Below are positions 26,341-34,587 of a stretch of DNA of 64,000 nucleotides, piece after piece. The notes below the pieces were generated by a model. The model saw only the letters and a list, made by a program, of their open reading frames with translations, did no database searches and was not told where the DNA came from. The translations under genes and the position numbers were made by a program. This DNA comes from Sedimentisphaerales bacterium (GTDB lineage: Bacteria > Planctomycetota > Phycisphaerae > Sedimentisphaerales > Anaerobacaceae). The DNA lies in contig JAFGRL010000089.1 of NCBI GenBank assembly GCA_016935195.1, positions 1 to 64,000 on the forward strand, in the 5' to 3' direction. The number at the start of each line of letters is the position of its first letter. Position 1 is the stretch's first letter.

Positions 26341-27345
26341 TCAGACTTCTTTTGTCTCTATCCACTTCATCATCTTACGCAATTTTTTGCCGACCTGCTC
26401 GAGCTGACAGTTATGGTCTTTTTCGTAGAGTTGATTAAACTTTTTCAGGCCGGTTTTATATTCCTGCATCCACTCTTTGGCAAATTCGCCTGAGGTAATT
26501 TCGGCCAGTATCTTTTTCATCTCGGCTTTTGTCTGCTCATTAATGATTCTCGGCCCACGCGTAAGGTCGCCGTATTCGGCAGTGTTCGATATGCTGTACC
26601 TCATATAGCTCATCCCACCCTGGTACATAAGGTCGACTATTAATTTGACCTCGTGCATGCACTCGAAGTACGCTATTTCAGGTTGGTATCCAGCCTCAAC
26701 CAATGTTTCGAAACCTGCCTTAATAAGTGACGTAAGTCCGCCGCAAAGGACACACTGCTCGCCGAACAGGTCAGTCTCAGTTTCCTCTTTGAAGGTCGTT
26801 TCTATAACACCTGCTCTGGCGCCGCCAATACCGTTGGCCCAGGCAAGGGCAATTGATTTGGCATCGCCGGTTGCATCCCTTTGCACGGCCACAAGACAAG
26901 GTATGCCGCCCCCTTTTTCGAACTCACTGCGAAGGAGATGTCCCGGTCCTTTGGGTGCTATCATCACAACGTTAATATCATCAGGCGGAACAATGTATTT
27001 GAAATGGATATTAAAGCCGTGACAAAAGCCGAGAGCCTGGCCTGCCTTTAGACTGGAACTAATTTCATCCTGATAAATCTTAGCTGCGATTTCATCTGGT
27101 AGCGTAACAATAACGAGACTTGCATCTTCACAGGCACTTTTAATGCTGCCTGGTGAAAAGCCGTGTTCCTTCGCCAGTTTATAATTGTCGGTGCCCTCCA
27201 GCTCTGCGACAGCGACATTAATTCCGCTATCGCGGAGATTGAGACTGTGGGCATGACCTTGACTGCCATAGCCGATTACGGCTACTTTCCTGCCCTTGAG
27301 AGGCTCTATCGGGGCATCTTTTTCATAATACATTTTCAGTTCCAT
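26341..27345 (-). CDS. ilvC: Ketol-acid reductoisomerase (class I, NADP)
   Basis: The protein has 334 residues and catalyses the second step of valine/isoleucine synthesis: Mg-dependent alkyl shift and reduction of acetolactate or acetohydroxybutyrate. The Rossmann motif GYGSQGHAHSLNLRDSG, metal-binding DLFGEQCVLCGG and EAGYQPEIAYFECMHE are visible. The length is typical of the short class I enzyme. AGGAGG precedes the start. ilvB, ilvN and leuA are not nearby, which is unusual for bacteria where they cluster. Confidence 0.95.
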   Translation of the reverse strand: MELKMYYEKDAPIEPLKGRKVAVIGYGSQGHAHSLNLRDSGINVAVAELEGTDNYKLAKEHGFSPGSIKSACEDASLVIVTLPDEIAAKIYQDEISSSLKAGQALGFCHGFNIHFKYIVPPDDINVVMIAPKGPGHLLRSEFEKGGGIPCLVAVQRDATGDAKSIALAWANGIGGARAGVIETTFKEETETDLFGEQCVLCGGLTSLIKAGFETLVEAGYQPEIAYFECMHEVKLIVDLMYQGGMSYMRYSISNTAEYGDLTRGPRIINEQTKAEMKKILAEITSGEFAKEWMQEYKTGLKKFNQLYEKDHNCQLEQVGKKLRKMMKWIETKEV

Positions 27346-27803
27346 AGCTGTAATCCTCCTATAAAAATAATTAAAGTTGTAAACGCCTTTCTATTCAACC
27401 AGAAAAACTAATACTACAGCACCATTTAAGATTTTGCAAATAAATATATTATCTCGGCTTCGTCGATTCAAATCAATTATATCCGCAGGTACTTTGACTC
27501 GTGAATCGTGAAGCGTATCTCGTATTTGGTCGGTAGTGTGGGGGCTTTTACCCCACCAAATTACTGGCAATACGGGGAAAACAGGCAGCAGTCTATTTTT
27601 GTTATTATCAACATTTTACTGTAATTTCTCTTGATTTCCTATCATATAGCCGTATAATGGGATTGTATTTTAGGCTTTACCTAATATACCGAAAAAGAGA
27701 CGGAGAAGATGAAGAACAGGGCCATGCCTGTATATTCTGCTTTTAGTTCCAACTGTGCAGTTGGAGTATGCGCATAGAAACAATTTTTTGAGGAGGTAGT
27801 GTG
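27346..27803. other. Intergenic region upstream of the PEP-CTERM gene
   Basis: It lies between divergent ilvC and the PEP-CTERM gene. It contains a reverse-oriented copy of the 'aatacgagatacg' phrase (27499-27527), a small GTGGGG/CCCCAC hairpin (about 27538-27556) and an 8-bp inverted repeat close to the PEP-CTERM start. No gene is seen. Confidence 0.5.
27748..27765 (+). promoter_or_regulatory. Inverted repeat before the PEP-CTERM gene
   Basis: TCCAACTG-TG-CAGTTGGA is an 8-bp perfect inverted repeat ending 38 bp before the ATG at 27804. It could be an operator or a 5' UTR hairpin. I saw no sigma-54 element of the TGGCAC-TTGC type nearby. Confidence 0.4.
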
Positions 27804-28550
27804 ATGAGAAGTAGAAGTTTAACAATTTGGGTGATGGTAGTTTTGTTTATTGTTACTTGTCCGACTATAGTAGAGGCAGTACCAGACTGGGTCAATCCGA
27901 ACTGGGATATTTTGGACGAGACTTACGGCAATGGAGCGGGGCAAGTCTCGTTTGTTGGTTCTTATACCGCCATGCAAGGCCAGATGTTCACTGAGGTTCT
28001 GTATGACGGATATGCAACTCTAAGCAGTGATAGCTTAATATGTGCGGGGAAAACCGTTTTGCCAAATATGCCTGCGGGGGATAGTGATATAACAATCGAG
28101 TACAAAGTTAGGGATGTCTGCGGTAATGGTATTGCTGCCTTTTTTTCACAAACAAACGATGTTTCCACAACTTTATGGCAGCACGTTCCTTTAATAAATT
28201 ACGCTGGCCAAGATAGTATAAGCGATTATTACGGTGATGACGACTACAGCAACACCAACATTGCGCCTGTAGGATTTGATGGCTCCGCAACTCATAATTA
28301 TCGGCTTGTTAGGCAAAACCATCATTCATACTTTTACTTGTTTGACAATGAGACCCCTGTTTTTATTTGCGAATTAGGAGACGGCAGGAGCAATACAAAT
28401 ACTTATGTCGAATTTGCCACCCCAGGAAATAATATCACAATAGACTTTTATCATGCAAAGGTAGCCAATGGAGCTTATATCCCCGAACCGGCAACGCTCG
28501 TACTTCTCGGCCTCGGCGTGTTGATTTTGAGAAGAAAACATAAAGCATAA
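27804..28550 (+). CDS. PEP-CTERM sorting-domain protein
   Basis: The 248-residue secreted protein has a signal peptide (MRSRSLTIWVMVVLFIVTC) and the tripartite C-terminal sorting signal: IPEPATLVLLGLG, a hydrophobic helix and a basic RRKHKA end. It is probably cut and anchored by an exosortase/EpsH enzyme not encoded here. The body looks like a beta-sandwich of the kind seen in carbohydrate-binding or envelope proteins. AGGAGG lies 7 nt before this ATG, preferred over the GTG one codon upstream. Nothing around it shares a role, so it is probably one of many dispersed PEP-CTERM proteins. Confidence 0.88.
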   Translation: MRSRSLTIWVMVVLFIVTCPTIVEAVPDWVNPNWDILDETYGNGAGQVSFVGSYTAMQGQMFTEVLYDGYATLSSDSLICAGKTVLPNMPAGDSDITIEYKVRDVCGNGIAAFFSQTNDVSTTLWQHVPLINYAGQDSISDYYGDDDYSNTNIAPVGFDGSATHNYRLVRQNHHSYFYLFDNETPVFICELGDGRSNTNTYVEFATPGNNITIDFYHAKVANGAYIPEPATLVLLGLGVLILRRKHKA

Positions 28551-28700
28551 ATATCGTATTGCATGGAAACTAAAAGCGAAAACCAAAAGTTGAAAGGCAA
28601 AGTGTAAAATTCAAAATCTGAAGGCAAATGTTGGACGTTTGGTGCCCGACATCGTTTCAGAAATAAATACCGCCGTTTGGTAAGCCTCCTACCTGACTGA

Positions 28701-28766
28701 TTAACGTTTAGCTTCTTTCTTCTCTGTCCCAAATTTAACGTTTAGCTTCTTTCTTCTCTCCCAAAA
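28701..28766. repeat. Tandem ~32-bp direct repeat at the 3' end of the FRG gene
   Basis: TTAACGTTTAGCTTCTTTCT begins a 32-bp unit at 28701-28732 that is repeated with small changes at 28735-28766. The second unit includes the stop codon and last residues (GREERS) of the minus-strand FRG-domain gene, so the unit duplicated from or into the gene end. Confidence 0.7.
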
Positions 28767-29737
28767 TTTTCGGGATATGCTAATTTACTTGCCAGCGATT
28801 CCGCGAACCCTTGCAGCCCCGGGAAAAGAGTGGCGTTGTTAATGTTCATGCTGTTAAGTTTTTTCAAGGTGTCGTTCCTTTGGACTATATCTATGTCGAT
28901 CACAATTCTATGCAGGTTTGTATCCGAGTTTTGAAACCCTTGTATCCCTTTGAGGTTTTCGTCGAACGTCTCATTAATATCTCCTTGAACGAGGAAAGTC
29001 CCTTGTTGAGCAATCAATCTTTCGTTTAATCTGAATGAATTCAAAACAAATATCTGCTTCTCAGGATTTTCGAAAATTCTATTGAGAATGCCATTATGTA
29101 AATCATCCATTTTAGTCGAATCTTTTTTCCTGAGTTTTGCTGCCTTTTTTAGAGCACGATACTTTCTACAAAACTTTTCTTCTGCGCCTCTTATGGGTTT
29201 TGAATTGGCAACCCAGACTTCCGCATATTCTTTGTCGCAATCCAACCTCGCGAGAGCGAAAAAGAGAGCAACATAAAACGAGTAAGTCCAATCAAGTATA
29301 CGCGTAGGGCCCTCGTAATGTTGCATCAAGGTAAGCCATTCAATTATATTATCTGGTTTAGGGACATGCTTAAGATAGTGATGTGCCTTACGCTGAAACT
29401 CCCAAAGCAAATTCTTTTCCAGATCCTGCTTGGTATAATGTTTACCTTCTTTATCATCCTTGTGGGGCTTGAAATGATCAAATGCTTTCTCAAGTGAGGT
29501 TTTAAAGTAACTATTCTCTAGCTCATATTTCTCTGAATTAGAAAGATCCTTGTGATTAGATTTCTTGCGTCTCTTTTCTGCTCTGAATATCCAAAGTGTT
29601 TCTTTGTCGCGCTTATCAAACTTATTATCCTCGTACACCTTTTGTAACCCGTCCCAATTTTCCGTAGGGTGGGATTCGCACCGCAAGTCCGCTAGTTTTT
29701 TGTTATTGTTTTCCATGTTATCTTCATAAGCCGACAT
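28742..29737 (-). CDS. FRG-domain protein
   Basis: The protein has 331 residues. The FRG domain (PF08867, named for its Phe-Arg-Gly motif) is recognisable from WIFRAEKRR, LLWEFQRKAHHYL, LMQHYEGPTRILDWTYSF, FALARLD, ERLIAQQGTFLV and NINNATLFPGLQGFAESL. The family's biochemical activity is unsettled; members are often found near defence or mobile genes. Here it is isolated, with repeat-rich DNA on both sides and no toxin-antitoxin partner. It is Lys/Asn-rich and AT-richer than its neighbours, which fits horizontal acquisition (inference). Confidence 0.82.
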   Translation of the reverse strand: MSAYEDNMENNNKKLADLRCESHPTENWDGLQKVYEDNKFDKRDKETLWIFRAEKRRKKSNHKDLSNSEKYELENSYFKTSLEKAFDHFKPHKDDKEGKHYTKQDLEKNLLWEFQRKAHHYLKHVPKPDNIIEWLTLMQHYEGPTRILDWTYSFYVALFFALARLDCDKEYAEVWVANSKPIRGAEEKFCRKYRALKKAAKLRKKDSTKMDDLHNGILNRIFENPEKQIFVLNSFRLNERLIAQQGTFLVQGDINETFDENLKGIQGFQNSDTNLHRIVIDIDIVQRNDTLKKLNSMNINNATLFPGLQGFAESLASKLAYPENFGREERS

Positions 29738-30411
29738 TACTTTAGGCTTTTCTATTTCATTATATTATTACATCTGTCCCCTCTGTGACTAAACAAAGCT
29801 TTCTATTTTTTCTGTGCAGATTATACGAGTTTGTGGATAAAACCGCAAGGATTGATTTTAGCAAACGTCCAGCGTAAAGCTGAGGACTAAATATTTTGGA
29901 TTTCTGCTAGCTGCTTGCTCAGTCTTGTTCTTTTCACGTTGAATCGCTCCTGCCTCGCCGTGGCTTTGGCACGGCGGGTCGGATTCTCTCCAGAGTTTCC
30001 ATCCATAGGATGCCTGCACAGCATACCCCACAACGGCATTACCGATACAATCAGACTTGTCATCTCTGAAAGCGTGCCCCTAAGGGGCATAGCAATCTCA
30101 AAACATCAGTCGGCCAGTGTCAGTTGTAATCTGAGATATATTTTGTGAATGTGTTCACATTCACAATATCCTTAAGTTAAAAACGCATTTCATTACAAAT
30201 AAGCACCAACCCCCCACACATATCACCAAATCACCAATCGAAAACTTTATATCCCGCCATGGCTCAAAACTCTCCGCAAGGAGTCCCAAGTCCGTAAGTC
30301 CATAAGGACTCCTTACGGAGGACTCCCAAGGAGGACAACACTATTTTTCTGCCTCCTCCACGCTACCCACTATCCGCATCACGCAATACGAGATACACAT
30401 CACGCATCAGC
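29738..30411. other. Repeat-rich intergenic region
   Basis: No credible gene. Overlapping open frames on both strands at 29887-30148 are antisense to each other, and the sequence has the look of a dispersed non-coding repeat ('gtgcccctaaggggcatagcaatctc'). At 30270-30335 there is a cluster of inverted words made of tccgtaag/cttacgga and aggagt/actcct. At 30356-30410 the 'ctatccgc...aatacgagatac' text of the left end recurs immediately before the dispersed element. Confidence 0.55.
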
Positions 30412-30720
30412 CCCCTGCGCTTTTGATCGATCAAAAGCGCAGGTACCTGAAAAAAGTGGTACAAAAAACGCTCATTTTTGCTCAAAACGCGCTCATTTCT
30501 TGTATCTTTTTTGCAATTTTTGTCACTTTTCGCACCCTTTTTTGCTCGTTTTTTCGACGTGCAGCGTTTTTGATTGACTCTTTTGCTCGTTTACAGTCTC
30601 CAAATCCACTTCACCAGTAAAATCTGTGTTCAAATTACCCCCCAAATCCCATATTTTTTTCAAAATCCATCCCCCAACTACCTGCGCATTTGATTGATTT
30701 CAATCAATCAAATGTGTAGG
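30412..30720. repeat. ~300-bp dispersed element, copy B
   Basis: This is the second copy of the element at 526-823. It opens with the identical 30-nt perfect palindrome (30414-30443) and closes with a 40-nt hairpin (30681-30720) whose arms CCTGCGCATTTGATTGA / TCAATCAAATGTGTAGG are a variant of the opening one. It therefore has matching palindromes at both ends, like a small non-autonomous mobile or structured repeat. A 65-codon open frame inside (30423-30620) is not conserved in copy A. The 180 bp up to the next gene at 30900 hold nothing recognisable. Confidence 0.85.
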
Positions 30721-30899
30721 CCGGGCGGGGGTTTTTTGGGCGGTTTAGTTTGCTCAGTAATGTTCCATTTAATATCCAAAGGTCAATAATATTCCCATGC
30801 TCGCTGCAAAAATAATGGTTTGCGTTTTTGGCCCGGCAAAGGCTTGAAACTACACAAGCTAATTATCTGCTTTGTTGATATCATGATTCTCAAAACTAC

Positions 30900-31940
30900 T
30901 TACTTAACTTGCCAGCAAACCTGTCCAGCGCGGTCTATGCCGAAAGGCAAAACCAAGCCTCCCAAATCTTTGCAAACTTGCTCCAGCGCATGTCTGTAAC
31001 CGTCTTTGGTCAAAAACAACACACACCCTCCACCACCCGCTCCACAGGTCTTGCCCCCTATAATATAATCAGAAGACGCACGATAAAATCTTTCCAGACT
31101 CTCGCTGGTACAGCTTTCGTGCAGCCTTTTGTGATGCTCCCAATTCTCATTGAGGAGTTTTCCGAACCTGTTAACTTGACCATTTTCCAAAGCCTGTGCA
31201 CTTTCGGTGGCAACCCGAGCAAGATTCTTCATCGCATCGACTGTCGGACTGTTCGGGAGAGAATAACTTTCTCTTATGTCCTTATGGATCGAACCTGAAA
31301 GATGAACCTCGCCTGTATAAACCAGCAGGCACCTGCGCTCAAGCTCAAACCAGGTATCAGGCGCAATATCAAGCTGGCGATTCGATACACTTTCGCCTTT
31401 ATGATAGGTGATTAGGTTAATCCCGCCAAAAGCAGCCCCGTAGCTGTCCTGACTTCCACCTGCCATACCTAAATCCTTGCGTTCGATTGAATTAGCAAGC
31501 TCGGCTGTCTCTTGGTTGTCACGTTTAAGACCCATCGCATTATCGAACGCACCCACACAGGCAACTCCAACTGCACCGGATGAGCCAAGGCCGCTGCCGG
31601 GACGAACATCTGCTCGAACTGTCAGGTTAAATCCCCACTTGGGCTGCATATGTCTGGCAATACCCTTTAACAGGTCGAGCTGACCATCCGTTTCCAAAGA
31701 CTTCAAAGAGTTGGCCCGAATCAGTGTATTAAAATCCTCACTTTTTATAGTTACCTGGTGTGATTTTGGCAGAATTTCCAGACGTGCATACACATAATGC
31801 GTAATTCCAAAATTCAGGACTGCTCCACCATACTCAACGCTAAACGGCGGACAATCCGTTCCGCCTCCTGCCGGGTCGACTCGTACAGGAGCACGCGACA
31901 CATATATTTCATTGCTCACTTTGAAGCACTCCGCTGTCAA
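30900..31940 (-). CDS. GHMP-family sugar kinase (HddA-like)
   Basis: The 346-residue protein phosphorylates a small molecule with ATP. The GHMP pattern is clear: VSRAPVRVDPAGGGTDCPPF at the N-terminus, the phosphate loop PGSGLGSSGAVGVA, and the C-terminal KTCGAGGGGCVLFL. The sequence is closest in style to the D-glycero-D-manno-heptose 7-phosphate kinase / L-fucokinase-type group; the true sugar is unknown. The start is a TTG (31940) overlapping the stop of the upstream URO-D-family gene (TTGA), with an alternative GTG at 31919. Translational coupling to a URO-D protein is uncommon and suggests a shared substrate pathway. Confidence 0.85.
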   Translation of the reverse strand: MTAECFKVSNEIYVSRAPVRVDPAGGGTDCPPFSVEYGGAVLNFGITHYVYARLEILPKSHQVTIKSEDFNTLIRANSLKSLETDGQLDLLKGIARHMQPKWGFNLTVRADVRPGSGLGSSGAVGVACVGAFDNAMGLKRDNQETAELANSIERKDLGMAGGSQDSYGAAFGGINLITYHKGESVSNRQLDIAPDTWFELERRCLLVYTGEVHLSGSIHKDIRESYSLPNSPTVDAMKNLARVATESAQALENGQVNRFGKLLNENWEHHKRLHESCTSESLERFYRASSDYIIGGKTCGAGGGGCVLFLTKDGYRHALEQVCKDLGGLVLPFGIDRAGQVCWQVK

Positions 31941-33106
31941 CTTGATTTAGCATGCTCGTATACACAATTTGTCATCTCTTTGACATTCTCAACCGGCGCA
32001 GCAGGGGGAATGCTGCAGGCTGTGCTCATGATGTATTGGCCACCTTTACTGCCAACAGCATACACCGCTTCTATGTCCCTGCGAGCTTCGGCAGCAGTTT
32101 TATTCAGGATTGTATTGACAGGGTCAACGTTGCCTTTGATAAACAGCCGATTCTTTAGTTGGCATTTGGCCTGGGCCAATTCAACCGTCCCCAACGGCGG
32201 TGGATCCAAAGTCTCTATACCGTCTATTTTTGTTTCTGCCATCAGGTCCAACCTGTCACCTATCGCCCCACAGGTATGGGTGTAAACAAAAGCCCCTTCA
32301 GCACGAACTGCCTCGGCAATCCTTCTCTCATAGGGTACTATCCACTGCTCGTACTGCTTTGGCGAAATGAAACCTGCCCCCGCATAAGGGGAGGATATCT
32401 TGATGGCGTCACAGCCCCTTCGCACCTGTGCTATTGCCCAGACAACGGACATTTTTGTAAAAGTCTCCATAAGCCTGTGAGTATTGTCAGGACAGACCAT
32501 CAATGCCATCAACCCTTCCTCCATTCCCGCAATATTTAGCAGGTGGTCGAAAGGCGAGCGCACCTCTCCGTGAACAGAATACTTTTCTCCGACAGCCTCT
32601 AAGATGATGTCTATACAGCGGTACCAGTGTTCCGGAATCTGGTCAATATCCAGATAAAAAGCCGTGCCCTTGTGCCGGCTCCAGCGAACGAAAGAATCAG
32701 GAGCCCAGGATAGCGGCTGGTCGGGGTTTATATTCTCGAGCTTTGGCAGATCAAATCCTTCGGCAAACCGATAGTGCGGGTCGTCATTTTTTGTGCACTC
32801 GATTCTTGAGCCGTCGGTAAGAAAAATAGTTGGAGGCTCCATATCCCGGTCGATGGAACTGACTATCTCAGTAAAAGACGGTTCGCGTCCGGGCTTGTGA
32901 ATCAGCACACCGTCAAAATTGTAAAGCTCCCGCATCTTTAACAGGCCGTCAGCGTAGGCATCGTTGGAGAGAAAATAATCAACAGAATCCAAACCGCTTT
33001 TTAGCAGCGTATGGCCTATCGCAAACTGACACATCACCGGTACCCTCTCGGGCATTGCCAGTGACATCGCCTCTTTCATCAATTGCTTTGGAGACTTCGA
33101 TGACAT
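31937..33106 (-). CDS. URO-D-family protein (methyltransferase-like)
   Basis: The protein has 389 residues from the Met at 33106; the frame continues upstream to 33193 but that part is not family-like. The fold is that of uroporphyrinogen decarboxylase and MtaA/CmuA-type corrinoid methyltransferases. The zinc-type ligands of the methyltransferase branch are visible: VYTHTCGAIGD (His-x-Cys) and a later Cys in TACSIPPAAPVENV. True HemE lacks these, so a methyl transfer role is more likely than haem synthesis (inference). It is coupled to the GHMP kinase and divergent from the glycosidase-like operon. Confidence 0.82.
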   Translation of the reverse strand: MSSKSPKQLMKEAMSLAMPERVPVMCQFAIGHTLLKSGLDSVDYFLSNDAYADGLLKMRELYNFDGVLIHKPGREPSFTEIVSSIDRDMEPPTIFLTDGSRIECTKNDDPHYRFAEGFDLPKLENINPDQPLSWAPDSFVRWSRHKGTAFYLDIDQIPEHWYRCIDIILEAVGEKYSVHGEVRSPFDHLLNIAGMEEGLMALMVCPDNTHRLMETFTKMSVVWAIAQVRRGCDAIKISSPYAGAGFISPKQYEQWIVPYERRIAEAVRAEGAFVYTHTCGAIGDRLDLMAETKIDGIETLDPPPLGTVELAQAKCQLKNRLFIKGNVDPVNTILNKTAAEARRDIEAVYAVGSKGGQYIMSTACSIPPAAPVENVKEMTNCVYEHAKSS

Positions 33107-33287
33107 CACAAGGTTAAAAACCACAATACATTTATCGTAAAACATCCTCTCGACTGTTTTGCAGAATTGTAACAGATACATACTGCTGGTCAAATATCAA
33201 CTTGCTTTAAATGTCGGTTTGCCATAGAGGCAAAAGTTGCAGCTGATTACTTCATTGTTTTGATTTCTGGAATTTCTGAAAACAAAC

Positions 33288-33316
33288 TTGACACCTGAGT
33301 GTTTTGCAAATAATAC
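33288..33316 (+). promoter_or_regulatory. Strong sigma-70-type promoter
   Basis: TTGACA (33288-33293), an exact 17-nt spacer and TAATAC (33311-33316) lie 43 bp before the gene at 33360. It should drive the four-gene run to 40270. The region is shared with the divergent URO-D/kinase pair. Confidence 0.65.
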
Positions 33317-33359
33317 TATTGAGAACAATACCACATCAAAAATCTAAAAGGAGGCTGAA

Positions 33360-34562
33360 ATGAGATCAATGTTTGTAAAATGTTTGTTTGCAATAATGCT
33401 TCTCACTGTCGCTGCCTACTCCATACAAGAAGAAAAAGGAGATTTCCCAAAGCCGTGCAGCCCTGAAAGCTGGGTAAAACATGGTATTGCCCTTGAACCA
33501 ACAGAAGCCTGGGAGGGGAACATTGTTTCCATCGGTTTCGCCTCGCCTCCGGAACCGTTAGGCGATGGCCGGTGGAGAATCTGGTACAGGGTAGTGAATC
33601 CAGAGTACACCATTGCAGTAGCTGAAGGTATTCCCGGCGGCAAAATGATAAAGCATAAAGCTGTCCTGACTGCAGGAGAGCCTGCTGATGCACCTTTAGC
33701 GATAGGGAACCTGCCTAAAGGCTGGATGCCGGCTCAGCCGGTGCATATTAAACTCAAGGATGGCCGGGACCGTTTGTATTTTTGGGTTCATTCGTCTAAG
33801 CACCATGTAGTTCGTTATCTTGCAGCAGATAGCAATGATGGTCGGCGTTACCGTGTGATTGACCCGCATCAGGCTTGTATCTATCACTTTCATGATCGTG
33901 CTGTAGAGTTTGTTGGCACTACCACTTCGGGTTTGAAGCTAAAAGCCAAGTCCAAATCCTACCTGCCTGCCAATGAACCGGCAGCAACGCCGGAATTAAT
34001 TACAAACGATGCAACCACGGTCTATCAGCTGCCGGATGGTTCCTTTGAACTGTATACAGCGACAATGGTTTCTTTAGGGCCTGGCGATCCTCGCTGGGCA
34101 AATAATGACAACTGCCCGGGAATGATACGCGTGATTGACCGCCTGATTAGCAAAGATGGTCTGCATTGGTCGGGACGCCAGCGGGTTCTGGAGCCGGATG
34201 CAAATGACCCGATAGACCAGCAGTTTTACTATCTTAGTGTAACCCATACACCCAAAGGCAGGGTCGGTATGTTAGGCCACTATAGATTATATGCTCAGAC
34301 TATGGACTTGGAATGGTGCTTTTCAAAGGACGGTGTCAACTGGGTCAGGCCGTTCCGCAAGCCCTGGCTCGAACGAAGCCAGCCATACGAAAGTGTTGAT
34401 TCATTTAGTATATACCCTTCGGGCTCGCTTGTCTTTGACAACGATAAATGGTGGCTGTTCTATACCGGCGGCAATAGAGCTCACAACGGAAAGTGCAGCT
34501 ATGGCAAGCCGACAGGCGCGGTTATGCTGGCAACGACAGAATCGATTTGGAAAGAACCGTAA
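33360..34562 (+). CDS. Secreted five-bladed-propeller glycosidase-like protein
   Basis: The 400-residue protein has an N-terminal signal peptide (CLFAIMLLTVAAYS). Repeated blade-like segments such as GDGRWRIWYRVV, LKDGRDRLYFWVHSS, QLPDGSFELYTATMVS, SKDGLHWSG, SKDGVNWVRP and NDKWWLFYTGG are typical of GH43/GH32/GH130-like propellers. I cannot pick the catalytic acids with confidence. AAAGGAGG sits upstream of the ATG, and a strong promoter is at 33288. The first of four genes in one operon, it is followed after 25 bp by two barrel-HEAT proteins, so it probably acts on a polysaccharide outside the cytoplasm. Confidence 0.75.
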   Translation: MRSMFVKCLFAIMLLTVAAYSIQEEKGDFPKPCSPESWVKHGIALEPTEAWEGNIVSIGFASPPEPLGDGRWRIWYRVVNPEYTIAVAEGIPGGKMIKHKAVLTAGEPADAPLAIGNLPKGWMPAQPVHIKLKDGRDRLYFWVHSSKHHVVRYLAADSNDGRRYRVIDPHQACIYHFHDRAVEFVGTTTSGLKLKAKSKSYLPANEPAATPELITNDATTVYQLPDGSFELYTATMVSLGPGDPRWANNDNCPGMIRVIDRLISKDGLHWSGRQRVLEPDANDPIDQQFYYLSVTHTPKGRVGMLGHYRLYAQTMDLEWCFSKDGVNWVRPFRKPWLERSQPYESVDSFSIYPSGSLVFDNDKWWLFYTGGNRAHNGKCSYGKPTGAVMLATTESIWKEP

Positions 34563-34587
34563 ATCAATTTTTAGGAAAGGGTGTATT

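Noticed and set aside
29887-30148. Overlapping frames on both strands that look protein-like
   Set aside because: Mutually antisense, no SD, and the DNA resembles a dispersed non-coding repeat.
30423-30620. 65-codon plus-strand frame with hydrophobic stretch
   Set aside because: Part of the dispersed element; T-rich DNA gives Phe/Leu runs by chance and the frame is not kept in copy A.
31937-33106. HemE (haem synthesis uroporphyrinogen decarboxylase)
   Set aside because: The His-x-Cys and later Cys ligand pattern fits the methyltransferase branch, and no other haem gene is nearby.
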